Shown here: positions 1 through 7,028 of the stretch, one piece after another
How positions within the stretch are numbered: position 1 is the first letter of the stretch
How the letters are laid out: each line of letters begins with the position of its first letter
NCBI GenBank assembly: GCA_910583605.1
Contig: CAJTXN010000028.1
Location: 1 to 13,212, forward strand
Direction: 5' to 3'
Source: an uncultured Lachnospiraceae bacterium
GTDB taxonomy: Bacteria > Bacillota > Clostridia > Lachnospirales > Lachnospiraceae
DNA: 13,212 nt
The notes under the pieces: model-generated
Databases searched by the model: none
Told to the model about the DNA's origin: nothing
What the model saw: the letters and a program-made list of their open reading frames with translations, nothing else
Made by a program: the position numbers and the translations under genes

Positions 1-26
1 GCGGTGACTAACCGCCGTCCTCTCAC

Positions 27-58
27 ACCACCGTGCGTACCGTTCGGTACACGGCAGT
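27..58 (-). ncRNA. Group II intron domain V helix
   Basis: On the minus strand two arms, ACTGCCGTG and CACGGTGGT, pair with G-T wobbles at the base. An inner stem, GTACC/GGTAC, is capped by GAAC. This matches the size and layout of the catalytic domain V. From memory, relatives carry CGC (or AGC) as the catalytic triad near the 5' side. Here the corresponding bases read TGC, which would be a C-to-T change that keeps a G-T pair. That fits decay but needs an alignment to confirm. Confidence 0.65.
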
Positions 59-75
59 TTCAATAGTTGACATGC

Positions 76-121
76 ACTGACTGGTAGGCTGTGGCTAAAT
101 CAAAAAAGCCACTGCTTATCA
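76..121 (-). ncRNA. Long imperfect hairpin inside the intron, probably the domain IV stump
   Basis: Arms at 76-93 and 104-121 pair at 15 of 18 positions, with a T-rich 10-nt loop. The hairpin lies between the domain I remnants and domain V, where domain IV (normally housing the maturase ORF) is expected. I infer that it is what remains after ORF loss, or a fusion of deletion end points. Confidence 0.4.
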
Positions 122-307
122 GTCTTTCTTTTGTCACTGTTCGTCAGACCAGAGATTTGCCCGTGAGTTAGTGTGTTCCTCAATCCGGCTTCCTTCAGAT
201 TCCACCTCACGATGGACACCCTTGCCTTCGGCTATATCCTTCCCACTACCGGGCGGATTCGGGACTTTAACCCGTTAGAAACGTGCGTCGCTGGGCGCAC
301 CAGGGTA

Positions 308-349
308 AAAAAGCCTGTGAAAAAGCAATTCCTTTTTCACAGGCTTTTT
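308..349. terminator. Bidirectional intrinsic terminator, 18-bp perfect stem
   Basis: The arms AAAAAGCCTGTGAAAAAG (308-325) and its exact complement (332-349) enclose a 6-nt loop, CAATTC. The stem ends in a T-run on both strands (T5 on plus, T6 on minus), so it can stop transcription either way. On the minus strand the T-run is followed after six bases by the intron 5' end at 300. Class C group II introns are known to insert just downstream of terminator hairpins. Confidence 0.85.
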
Positions 350-350
350 C

Positions 351-747
351 TAATGCTAACTCAAATATTCTACTATTTGACTTGCGGAACATATAATTGT
401 TTGAAATAAGAATAAATTCAAAAATATTTTCCGACAGCAATTGACTGATACGTTGCAATTGTCAGTCTATCCATTTTTCAAATCCACTACTGTTTTCTGC
501 CTTATAAACACTTATACATATAAATACCCGAAATGTTTTAAATCCATAGCAGCATAATCCAGTTTTAATGATTGTATTAAATATTTTATCTATATCCATC
601 ATAATTTTTCACCCATTCTTAAATCGAAATGCAGGCATCCTCTGCACTAAATTTTAAATATTTCACCTGTCTACCTGACAAGGAGCATATCATATCATTT
701 ATTGTAAAATATATTTTGCTTTGGTATAAAATGTCACAAAGACAACA
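351..747. other. AT-rich intergenic stretch without a convincing gene
   Basis: This stretch holds no recognisable gene or known RNA family. Apart from one doubtful 46-codon minus-strand ORF it contains only AT-rich sequence. A small TGCAG/CTGCA dyad lies near 630-650. I see no cobalamin riboswitch consensus elements. Confidence 0.5.
462..602 (-). CDS. Possible small ORF, 46 codons, unknown
   Basis: An ATG at 602 is preceded by GGGTGA six bases upstream and runs 46 codons to TGA at 462-464. The product starts MMDIDKIFNTIIKTG. It has a Cys-Cys pair near residues 17-18, a hydrophobic patch (FRVFICISVY, about residues 24-33) and ends in EKWID. No family is recognised. It reads toward the strong terminator at 308-349, which is consistent with a short transcription unit. 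The length and AT-rich context also fit a chance ORF or a gene remnant. A second in-frame ATG follows immediately at 599. Confidence 0.25.
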   Translation of the reverse strand: MMDIDKIFNTIIKTGLCCYGFKTFRVFICISVYKAENSSGFEKWID

Positions 748-776
748 TTGCAATGATATGGGAAATGGCATATAAT
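748..776 (+). promoter_or_regulatory. Sigma-A-type promoter for the corrinoid adenosyltransferase gene
   Basis: TTGCAA at 748-753 (four of six matches to TTGACA) is followed by exactly 17 bp and then a perfect TATAAT at 771-776. Transcription would begin near 783, leaving a leader of about 100 nt before the ATG at 881. Confidence 0.7.
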
Positions 777-782
777 TGAATT

Positions 783-798
783 ATCTTCTTGAGAAGAT
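783..798. promoter_or_regulatory. Dyad at the predicted transcription start: ATCTTCT-TG-AGAAGAT
   Basis: Two perfect 7-bp arms flank a 2-bp centre, placed at about +1 to +16 of the predicted transcript. The position suits a repressor operator. With only a 2-nt loop it would form a poor RNA hairpin, so a DNA site is more likely. The regulator is not identified. Confidence 0.4.
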
Positions 799-802
799 TT
801 CA

Positions 803-821
803 ATTACTGTACTACAGTAAT
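803..821. promoter_or_regulatory. 19-bp dyad ATTACTGTA-C-TACAGTAAT in the leader
   Basis: The arms are perfect 9-bp inverted repeats around a single central base, with about 20 bp between the centres of this dyad and the preceding one (783-798). The shape is that of an operator for a dimeric winged-helix or similar regulator. The TACAGTA-type core is loosely like CopY/BlaI-type or GntR-type sites, but no assignment can be made from sequence alone. Confidence 0.5.
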
Positions 822-880
822 GAAAAGTTAACATCATTTTCAGGCATTCTGCTTATAAAATATTAAAAAGGTATATAAAA

Positions 881-1447
881 ATGAAATCAAATCATATTAC
901 TGCTGAAAATTTCAACGACCGGTATCTTGGTCTGATTCATATTTACTGCGGCGACGGTAAAGGAAAAACCACCACAGCCACAGGTCTTGCCATTCGTATG
1001 GCCGGTGCGGGATACCGTGTTCTGATCGCAAGATTTCTGAAAAACGATGCTTCCAGCGAATTAAATATCTTAAAAACAATTTCCGGTATCAATGTGATTC
1101 ATACACCCAGAGATTTCGGATTCATTTGGAATATGTCAAAAAGCGAAAAAGAGGAAGCAGCTAGGTTCTACACCCGGTTGCTGACGGATGCCATGCTGAC
1201 TGCTTCCAACGAGAATTATAATATGCTGATTCTGGACGAAATCAATGTTGCCGTTGATTTAAAACTGGTTCCGGAAGAATTATTGATTCAGACCGTAAAA
1301 AAGAAACCGGATCATCTGGAACTGGTTTTAACCGGACGCAATCCCCGGCCGGCATTGCTGGAACTTGCAGATTATGTTTCTGAAATTCACAGTGTGAAAC
1401 ATCCGTTTGAAAAAGGAGTCGGGGCACGTATCGGTATTGAAGAATAG
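881..1447 (+). CDS. cobO: ATP:corrinoid adenosyltransferase (CobO/BtuR family)
   Basis: The 188-residue protein transfers the adenosyl group of ATP to reduced corrinoid, giving the coenzyme form of vitamin B12, in the cytosol. An N-terminal P-loop, GDGKGKTT (residues 24-31), has the form typical of this family. A Walker B-like LILDE lies at 116-120, followed by IN. The family motif TGRNP is at 151-155, and the C-terminal HPFEKGVGARIGIE matches the usual ending. Length is normal for the family. AAAAAGG sits about nine bases before the ATG. The gene stands alone and converges on the reductase gene on the other strand, with a 56-bp gap. It has its own promoter and two dyads upstream. No other cobalamin genes are in the window, so its role may be salvage or coenzyme maintenance (inference). 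Confidence 0.93.
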   Translation: MKSNHITAENFNDRYLGLIHIYCGDGKGKTTTATGLAIRMAGAGYRVLIARFLKNDASSELNILKTISGINVIHTPRDFGFIWNMSKSEKEEAARFYTRLLTDAMLTASNENYNMLILDEINVAVDLKLVPEELLIQTVKKKPDHLELVLTGRNPRPALLELADYVSEIHSVKHPFEKGVGARIGIEE

Positions 1448-1503
1448 AAATTCCCTTATGTTTTACTTCCTATTCCTGTTAAATTTTTCGGACGGATAAA
1501 TCA

Positions 1504-2046
1504 CTAAACCGGTAAAAATCTTCTTTCATAAATCAAATCCGTTATACCATTACTTGTTTGTGTTTTTACTAATTTTAATTTCAGCTCATTGTCTATTGTT
1601 CCAAACAGATGAATGCCACTGCCTAATATGGTTGGAATAACCGAAATATAATAGGTATCAATCAGATTTTCCCGCATTAATTGCTGAATAATATCTGCTC
1701 CGCCGCAAATCCATATATTCTTTCCGTTTTTCTGTAGTAACTGTCGCACTAAGCTGCAGGGATTTTTATCTGTAAATACAATTTTCTCAGATAAAGGAAT
1801 ATTCCTATGCGTAATAATATAGCTTATCAGATCGGAATAAATCCATTCAGAAGGCGATAGTTCTTCAACAACCTGATGATACGTATTCCACCCCATTATT
1901 ACCGTATCTACATCTTTCACAAACGATAAATAAGTATCATCATTTTCTGCATTTTCATCTTCCCCGCTTAACCAGTATACACCGCCATTCCTGTCTGCTA
2001 TATAACCATCAAGACTCATGGCAATAAATAACACGACCTTTCGCAT
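1504..2046 (-). CDS. DHFR-fold reductase, RibD C-terminal domain family
   Basis: The 180-residue cytosolic protein has the dihydrofolate reductase/RibD-C fold. An N-terminal strand is followed by SLDGYIA (11-17), a feature of YyaP/YwjB-like members. MGWNTY lies at 51-56, a dinucleotide-binding GG in WICGGADI near 112-119, and the late motif ILGSGIHLF at 140-148. It lacks the N-terminal deaminase domain of true riboflavin RibD, so it is a stand-alone NAD(P)H-dependent reductase of unknown substrate. True folate reductases (FolA) have a different motif set. GAGGTG lies four bases before the ATG. It sits 48 bp after the flavin oxidoreductase gene on the same strand and may be co-transcribed with it. 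The gap has only a weak CCGG/CCGG hairpin. Confidence 0.85.
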   Translation of the reverse strand: MRKVVLFIAMSLDGYIADRNGGVYWLSGEDENAENDDTYLSFVKDVDTVIMGWNTYHQVVEELSPSEWIYSDLISYIITHRNIPLSEKIVFTDKNPCSLVRQLLQKNGKNIWICGGADIIQQLMRENLIDTYYISVIPTILGSGIHLFGTIDNELKLKLVKTQTSNGITDLIYERRFLPV

Positions 2047-2094
2047 AATTCACCTCATAGTTTATTCTGCCGGCTGACCGGTTCTTACATTTCT

Positions 2095-3195
2095 TTATGG
2101 AAATAAATCTCCAATAACCTCTTTCACCGTTTCAATCCGCTTAGCACAATAAGCTTTTGCACCGCAAAACAGCAACCCGTCTTCCACCTTTCCTTTCACG
2201 GCATTCAGCAGCGCATCGGTAATACAGTACGGTATTGTTGCCGGATTACATTTTTCAATACACTGATGGCATTTCTTTGGTTTGTACTCCTCACTGCCGG
2301 AATGGCATTTTTTAATGAACGAATTACGGATGGCTCTTCCCGGCATTCCCACAGGACTCTTCACAATAGCAATATCCTTTTGCTCCGCATTGACATATGC
2401 CATTTTGTATTCCATGGAAGCATCACATTCTTCCGTTGTTACAAACCGGCTTGCCACCTGAACACCATCAGCACCCATATCCAATACATGTCTTACATCT
2501 TCCGCCGAATGTATACCGCCTGCCACCACCACTGGTATCCGGTATCCGTATTTTTCGGAATACGGCTGTACAACTTCTATTATCTTTTTAATTTCTTCTT
2601 CATAGCTGTATAATAATTCACTGTTCTTATATTGATTCCGGCTGTCCAGACTCTGAACCTGCTCTGCAGTCTCTGAATCAAATCCCAGATGGCCGCCTGC
2701 CAAAGGTCCTTCAATTACAACCAGGTCCGGACAACGATTATACTTTCTGTCCCACATTTTCAGTATTACCATTGCCGACTTGGCCGACGATACGATTGGC
2801 GCAATCTTTGTATTGCTTCCCTCCACATATGCCGGAAGTTCCACCGGAAGTCCTGCACCGGATATGATCAAATCAATTCCATCTGCAACAGCAGCTTTTA
2901 CATATTTCTCATAAAACCGGGTGGCAACCATGATGTTGGCACCGATGATTCCTCCTGCTGCTTTCTCCCTTGCGGCTTTAATGTGCCGTCCGATTGCCCG
3001 CAGATTCGCTTCTATCGGATTATTATCCCAGTCCGGTTCATCAAATCCGATCTGTGCCGTGGACAAAACGCCGATACCGCCTTCTGCTGCTACGGCTCCT
3101 GCCAGACCGGACAGACTGACACCGACACCCATGCCACCCTGAATCAGGGGGATTTTTGCAACTAAATCTCTAATAATTAAAGGTTTTGACTTCAT
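2095..3195 (-). CDS. NAD(P)H-dependent flavin oxidoreductase, nitronate monooxygenase/FabK-like, with Cys-rich C-terminus
   Basis: The 366-residue protein is an FMN TIM-barrel of the 2-nitropropane dioxygenase superfamily. Family marks are IQGGMGVGVS (18-27), ISGAGLP (111-117), EGPLAGGHLG (162-171) with the conserved His169, VVVAGGIHS (222-230) and the phosphate-binding GADGVQVASRF (241-251). It is a paralogue of FabK in the same window but about 54 residues longer. The extra C-terminal part has cysteines at 297, 309, 312, 316, 324, 344 and 350, arranged C-x2-C-x3-C with later cysteines. This may hold a metal or Fe-S cluster (inference). AAAGGA lies seven bases before the ATG. It lies 216 bp downstream of the fatty-acid operon, same strand. 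The substrate could be a nitronate, an enone or an enoyl thioester; this is not resolved. Confidence 0.85.
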   Translation of the reverse strand: MKSKPLIIRDLVAKIPLIQGGMGVGVSLSGLAGAVAAEGGIGVLSTAQIGFDEPDWDNNPIEANLRAIGRHIKAAREKAAGGIIGANIMVATRFYEKYVKAAVADGIDLIISGAGLPVELPAYVEGSNTKIAPIVSSAKSAMVILKMWDRKYNRCPDLVVIEGPLAGGHLGFDSETAEQVQSLDSRNQYKNSELLYSYEEEIKKIIEVVQPYSEKYGYRIPVVVAGGIHSAEDVRHVLDMGADGVQVASRFVTTEECDASMEYKMAYVNAEQKDIAIVKSPVGMPGRAIRNSFIKKCHSGSEEYKPKKCHQCIEKCNPATIPYCITDALLNAVKGKVEDGLLFCGAKAYCAKRIETVKEVIGDLFP

Positions 3196-3411
3196 ACAGT
3201 AATCCTTTCTATCAAAAAAATGATTGTGATACTTGGGTTTTATTGTTGGATGGGTGGGAGGTTTTGGCGCGGGGACGCCTCCGGAAGGCTTGGGAAGTGA
3301 ACGGTCAGGGGCGGTGCTGCGAAATTATCCCCACTCAAAAAAAGATGTTCAGTAGATGTTGTATTTTTTCCTCCGCTCCGACGGCGTCCGGCTCGCATTA
3401 ACTATACTCTA
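3196..3411. other. GC-rich non-coding gap after the fatty-acid operon
   Basis: This 216-bp gap separates the accDA stop from the next start. Its middle is clearly richer in G+C than the flanking intergenic DNA. It contains small hairpins: GCCTCCGGAAGGC at 3277-3289, and a bulged stem at about 3374-3393 containing CTCCGACGGCGTCCGGCTC. Neither is followed by a proper T-run on the minus strand, so I cannot name an intrinsic terminator. A direct repeat GATGTT occurs twice near 3344-3360. No ORF here is credible. Confidence 0.5.
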
Positions 3412-5190
3412 CTAAAACCTGCGAAATCTCTGATATCGTTCCTCTCTTATTCTCTCCGGCTCCATTGTCTCGTATTTCCGTAAGAATTTTATTATTTTAC
3501 GTTTCATAAAGAAACAGATTTTGTCCAGATTTCCCATATCTGCCGGTTCCGGCTCCGGAATCACGCGTTCAATAATGGATAGCTGTTTTAAATCAGAAGC
3601 TGTTATTTTCATAACATCTGAGGCCTCTTTGGAACGTTTGCTGTCTTTCCACAGAATAGATGCAAATCCTTCTGGTGAAAGTATGGAATATGTGGAGTTT
3701 TCCATCATCCAGACTTCATTGGCAACTGCCATTCCCAAGGCTCCGCCGCTGCCGCCTTCTCCGATTACAACAGACAATACAGGAACCTGCAGGGCAGACA
3801 TTTCCAACAGATTTCTTGCTATGGCTTCTCCCTGTCCCCGCTCTTCTGCCTCGATTCCGCAGAATGCTCCCGGTGTGTCAACAAAACAGATTACCGGTCT
3901 GTGAAACTTCTCTGCCTGCTTCATCAGACGCAGCGCCTTCCTATATCCTTCAGGATATGGCATACCGAAGTTTCGTTTAATATTTTCAGCCGTATTTTTA
4001 CCCTTCTGCTGTCCGATCACGGTTACGGGCATATCTCCAAAATATGCGATGCCGCCAACAATTGCCCCGTCGTCCCGGTACTGCCGGTCGCCATGCATCT
4101 CATAGAAGTTATCAAAGATTTCATCAATATAATCCAATGCCGTGGGTCTTCTGGCACTTCTGGCGATCTGTACCCTGTCCCAGGGAGTCAGAGTACTATC
4201 TGATTCATTTATCTTAGCATCTACGATGTTATTTTCAATTTTATACTTTACACATTTTTCCCGAAGAGAACCCAGTACTGCATAATCCGGTTTCTGATTC
4301 ATGCAGATTAAATCCGATAAGGTTTTCTTTAAGTTTTCCCGTGTAACAATCCGGTCCGCAAATCCATGCTCTACCAGAAATTCCGCACGCTGAAATCCAT
4401 CTGGCAGGTCCTGGCCGATGGTCTGTTTAATGACTCTCGGTCCGGCAAATCCTACCAATGCCCCCGGTTCGGCAAGAATAATGTCTCCCAGCATGGCAAA
4501 ACTGGCACTGACTCCACCGGTAGTAGGGTCTGTCAGAACAGTAATATATAAAAGTCCTGCTTCACTGTGTTTCTTAATTGCCTGGGAAGTCTTTGCCATC
4601 TGCATAAGGGATACGATTCCTTCCTGCATTCTGGCACCGCCGGAACAGGTAAATATTACCACCGGAAGCTTTGATTCTGTTGCCCGCTCAAAAGCCCGTG
4701 TAATCTTTTCTCCTACGATTTCTCCCATACTGCCCATTAAAAAACGGGTATCGCAGACACCGATTACGGTTTTGCATCCATGAATCACTGCCAGTCCGGT
4801 AATAACCGCCTCGTCCAGTTTGGTAGCTTCTTTTAAGTGTTGAACCTTATCCTCATATCCGTCAAATCCCAGCGGATTGGAAGTACATATATCATTATCC
4901 CATTCTTCAAATCCGTTTTCATCTGCCAACATTCGAATTCTGGTTCTTGCATGAATCCGAAAATAATGATTACATTTCGGACAGATATAATAATTATTTT
5001 TCACATCCTCGGCATATACCATTTCACCGCAGCTTTTACATTTTTTCCACAGTCCCTCTGGAACATTGGGCGTTTCCCCCTGGCCGTCATCCTCCTGACT
5101 TCCGGTATCTTCCACCTGGGACTGATTCATGTTCTGCTGCATTCGTATGGGAATATAAGTGGTTTTTTTAAACATATCACCTAATAGCAT
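3412..5190 (-). CDS. accDA: Acetyl-CoA carboxylase carboxyltransferase, fused beta (AccD) and alpha (AccA) subunits
   Basis: The 592-residue protein transfers CO2 from carboxybiotin to acetyl-CoA, giving malonyl-CoA. Residues 1-45 are a polar leader. The AccD zinc ribbon has Cys51, Cys54, Cys70 and Cys73. The beta crotonase-fold domain follows, with TCSGGARMQEG at 181-191 and DPTTGGVSASFAMLGD at 221-236. After a short linker near 320-335, the AccA half starts around TPWDRVQIARSARRPTALDY. It carries the GEGGSGGALGMA oxyanion segment (478-489) and SILSPEGFASILWKD (502-516). The reading frame is uninterrupted, so this is a true fusion and not two adjacent genes. It is the last gene of the operon, 31 bp after accC. 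The start at 5190 has AGGAAGG ten bases upstream. An internal ATG at residue 6 has its own AGGTG and is a possible alternative. Confidence 0.95.
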   Translation of the reverse strand: MLLGDMFKKTTYIPIRMQQNMNQSQVEDTGSQEDDGQGETPNVPEGLWKKCKSCGEMVYAEDVKNNYYICPKCNHYFRIHARTRIRMLADENGFEEWDNDICTSNPLGFDGYEDKVQHLKEATKLDEAVITGLAVIHGCKTVIGVCDTRFLMGSMGEIVGEKITRAFERATESKLPVVIFTCSGGARMQEGIVSLMQMAKTSQAIKKHSEAGLLYITVLTDPTTGGVSASFAMLGDIILAEPGALVGFAGPRVIKQTIGQDLPDGFQRAEFLVEHGFADRIVTRENLKKTLSDLICMNQKPDYAVLGSLREKCVKYKIENNIVDAKINESDSTLTPWDRVQIARSARRPTALDYIDEIFDNFYEMHGDRQYRDDGAIVGGIAYFGDMPVTVIGQQKGKNTAENIKRNFGMPYPEGYRKALRLMKQAEKFHRPVICFVDTPGAFCGIEAEERGQGEAIARNLLEMSALQVPVLSVVIGEGGSGGALGMAVANEVWMMENSTYSILSPEGFASILWKDSKRSKEASDVMKITASDLKQLSIIERVIPEPEPADMGNLDKICFFMKRKIIKFLRKYETMEPERIREERYQRFRRF

Positions 5191-5221
5191 GATTACCTAT
5201 CCTTCCTGCTTATCCGTTTTC

Positions 5222-6583
5222 CTATTCGCTCATGTCAAACGCATCCTGTATGAAATGAGTGCTGATATTTCCTTCATTAAAGTCAGGATTATTTATAATT
5301 TCATACTGAAAATCCAGATTGGTTGTTACACCGTCGATTATAATCTCACCTAACACGCTGCGCATCTTATTAATGGCTTCCATACGGTTCTGTCCGTGTA
5401 CAATGACTTTCATCAACATGGAATCATAGTACGGTGGAATATCATAATCCTGATACAATGCCGTATCGATGCGAACGCCGTTTCCGCCGGGAATATGTAA
5501 TTCTGCAATTCTGCCCGGACACGGCATGAAATTTTTATCCGGATCTTCTGCATTAATCCTGCATTCAATGGCATGACCGGAGATTCTGACATCTTCCTGG
5601 GTAAAGGATAATTCCCTTCCCTCCGCAATCCGGATCTGTTCTTTGATCAGGTCAATGCCTGTGACCATTTCCGTAACCGGATGTTCCACCTGAATTCTGG
5701 TATTCATTTCCATAAAATAAAAATCTCCGTTTTTATCCAGTAGAAATTCAATAGTTCCGGCATTCTGATAGTGAACCGCTTTGGCTGCCAGTACTGCCTG
5801 TTCTCCCATTTTCCGGCGAAGTTCCGGTTGAATGGCAACGGACGGAGATTCCTCCAAAAGTTTCTGATGTCTTCTCTGGACCGAACAGTCACGCTCTCCC
5901 AAATGTACTACATTTCCATGTTTGTCTGCCAGTATCTGAAATTCAATATGCCTCGGACTGACAATATATTTCTCAATATACATGGTATCATCCGCAAAGG
6001 CATTGATGGATTCCCGCTGTGCCGTATTAAAATTCTGAATAAACTCCTCCGATGAATGAACGATACGCATTCCCTTTCCGCCGCCGCCGGAAGACGCTTT
6101 TACAATCACCGGATATCCCATGGCATCTGCGATTTCCTTTCCTTTTTCGGCATCAAATACCGGTTCTTTCGTACCTGGAACCACGGAAACTCCGGCTTCC
6201 ATCATGGTTCTTCTGGCCTCGGATTTATTTCCCATTTTATGAATCAGTTCACTGGAAGGGCCGATAAATGCAATATTACATTTTTCACACATTTCCACAA
6301 ACTTTGCATTTTCCGATAAAAAACCGAATCCCGGATGTATGGCATCCGCTTTCGTTGCAATGGTGGCGCTGACCAGACGCTCCATGTTCAGATAACTGTC
6401 GGAAGCCTGTGCCTTTCCGATACAGACGCTTTCATCTGCCAGTAATGTGTGAAGGGCATCCCGGTCTGCCTCCGAATAGACTGCAACGGTTTTAATTCCC
6501 ATCTCCCTGCATGCCCGAATAATTCTCACTGCGATTTCGCCCCGGTTTGCAATAAGGATTTTATGAAATGAAGTTTTACACAT
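5222..6583 (-). CDS. accC: Biotin carboxylase subunit of acetyl-CoA carboxylase
   Basis: An ATP-grasp enzyme that carboxylates the biotin on AccB using ATP and bicarbonate. From the ATG at 6583 it has 453 residues, the usual length. Visible marks: the N-terminal HKILIANRGEIAVRIIRAC; the ATP-binding loop KASSGGGGKGMRI (about 162-174); the ERDCSVQRRHQK segment (230-241); and MNTRIQVEHPVTE (293-305), which holds the active-site Arg and Glu. An in-frame TTG three codons upstream (6592) would sit only two bases after the AAAGG ribosome site. The ATG sits ten bases after it and is preferred. The gene lies 16 bp after fabZ and 31 bp before accDA, inside the fatty-acid operon, so carboxylase supply and chain elongation are co-expressed. 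Confidence 0.95.
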   Translation of the reverse strand: MCKTSFHKILIANRGEIAVRIIRACREMGIKTVAVYSEADRDALHTLLADESVCIGKAQASDSYLNMERLVSATIATKADAIHPGFGFLSENAKFVEMCEKCNIAFIGPSSELIHKMGNKSEARRTMMEAGVSVVPGTKEPVFDAEKGKEIADAMGYPVIVKASSGGGGKGMRIVHSSEEFIQNFNTAQRESINAFADDTMYIEKYIVSPRHIEFQILADKHGNVVHLGERDCSVQRRHQKLLEESPSVAIQPELRRKMGEQAVLAAKAVHYQNAGTIEFLLDKNGDFYFMEMNTRIQVEHPVTEMVTGIDLIKEQIRIAEGRELSFTQEDVRISGHAIECRINAEDPDKNFMPCPGRIAELHIPGGNGVRIDTALYQDYDIPPYYDSMLMKVIVHGQNRMEAINKMRSVLGEIIIDGVTTNLDFQYEIINNPDFNEGNISTHFIQDAFDMSE

Positions 6584-6599
6584 ATTTATCAAACCTTTC

Positions 6600-7028
6600 T
6601 TATCCTATCATAAACGTTAATTCCGCATTTACTACGACTTCACCATTTACGGAAGCTTTGGCGCTTCCCACACCAATCGGTCCTTTACGCTTGATAATCT
6701 CACATTCCAGCTTTAATACGTCACCCGGTCCTACTTTCTTACGAAATCTGGCATTATTGATTCCACCGAAATATGCCGTCTTTCCTTTGTTTTCTTCCAG
6801 ACTGAGGATTGCCACAGCACCTGCCTGTGCCAGAGCCTCTACCATCAGAACTCCCGGCATTACTGGTTCCTGCGGAAAATGTCCTGCAAAAAACGGTTCA
6901 TTATATGTTACATTTTTATAAGCAACCGCACGAACACCCGGTTCCAGTTCTTCTACCCGGTCCAGCAGCAAAAACGGCTGTCTGTGAGGTATAATTTCCA
7001 TAATTTCCCGAATTCCCAATACTGCCAT
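6600..7028 (-). CDS. fabZ: 3-hydroxyacyl-ACP dehydratase FabZ
   Basis: The 142-residue hot-dog protein dehydrates beta-hydroxyacyl-ACP to trans-2-enoyl-ACP in elongation. The motif IIPHRQPFLLLDRV is near the N-terminus (12-25). The catalytic His50 lies in FAGHFPQEPVMPGV and Glu64 in LMVEALAQ. The N-terminal MAVLGIREIMEIIPHR and total length fit FabZ and not the longer FabA. The start overlaps the accB stop as TAATG. The ribosome site GGAGG lies inside the last codons of accB, indicating translational coupling. Some FabZ relatives (FabN) also isomerise the double bond; sequence alone does not show which. Confidence 0.95.
   Translation of the reverse strand: MAVLGIREIMEIIPHRQPFLLLDRVEELEPGVRAVAYKNVTYNEPFFAGHFPQEPVMPGVLMVEALAQAGAVAILSLEENKGKTAYFGGINNARFRKKVGPGDVLKLECEIIKRKGPIGVGSAKASVNGEVVVNAELTFMIG

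Larger units (their letters stand above)
1..300 (-). mobile_element. ORF-less, internally deleted group II intron remnant, cut by the window edge
   Basis: Read on the minus strand, the element begins at 300 with GTGCGCCCAG, a typical group II intron 5' end. It continues with conserved domain I blocks, such as GGGTTAAAGTCCCGA (about 280-266) and a segment around 220-185 reading GGTGTCCATCGTGAGGTGGA. It ends with a domain V helix (58-27) and the start of a domain VI hairpin (16-1), whose last bases lie outside the window. Only about 300 nt separate the 5' end from domain VI, and no reverse transcriptase/maturase reading frame fits. Most of domain I, domains II-III and the domain IV ORF therefore seem to be missing. 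Family knowledge: such introns retrohome using the encoded maturase. I infer a degenerate, probably non-splicing remnant. The intron class is not assigned with certainty. Confidence 0.75.

Noticed and set aside
377..397. TTGACT and TATAAT boxes as a promoter
   Set aside because: The spacer is only 9 bp, far from the 17 bp needed.
173..409. 78-codon plus-strand frame
   Set aside because: It is antisense to conserved group II intron RNA and crosses the terminator hairpin.
267..458. 63-codon minus-strand frame
   Set aside because: It runs through the perfect terminator stem and into the intron 5' end, and its composition is not protein-like.
600..880. Cobalamin riboswitch upstream of the corrinoid adenosyltransferase gene
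   Set aside because: No conserved B12-box sequence is visible; the leader of about 100 nt holds only two short dyads.
1448..1503. Bidirectional terminator between the two converging genes
   Set aside because: Only a 6-bp GAATAG/CTATTC pair with a loop of about 24 nt is present, too weak to call.
3370..3396. Intrinsic terminator after accDA
   Set aside because: The hairpin is imperfect and is followed by GGAGGAAAAAAT on the minus strand and not by a T-run.
6584..6592. TTG start for accC at 6592
   Set aside because: It is only two bases after the AAAGG site; the in-frame ATG at 6583 is better spaced.
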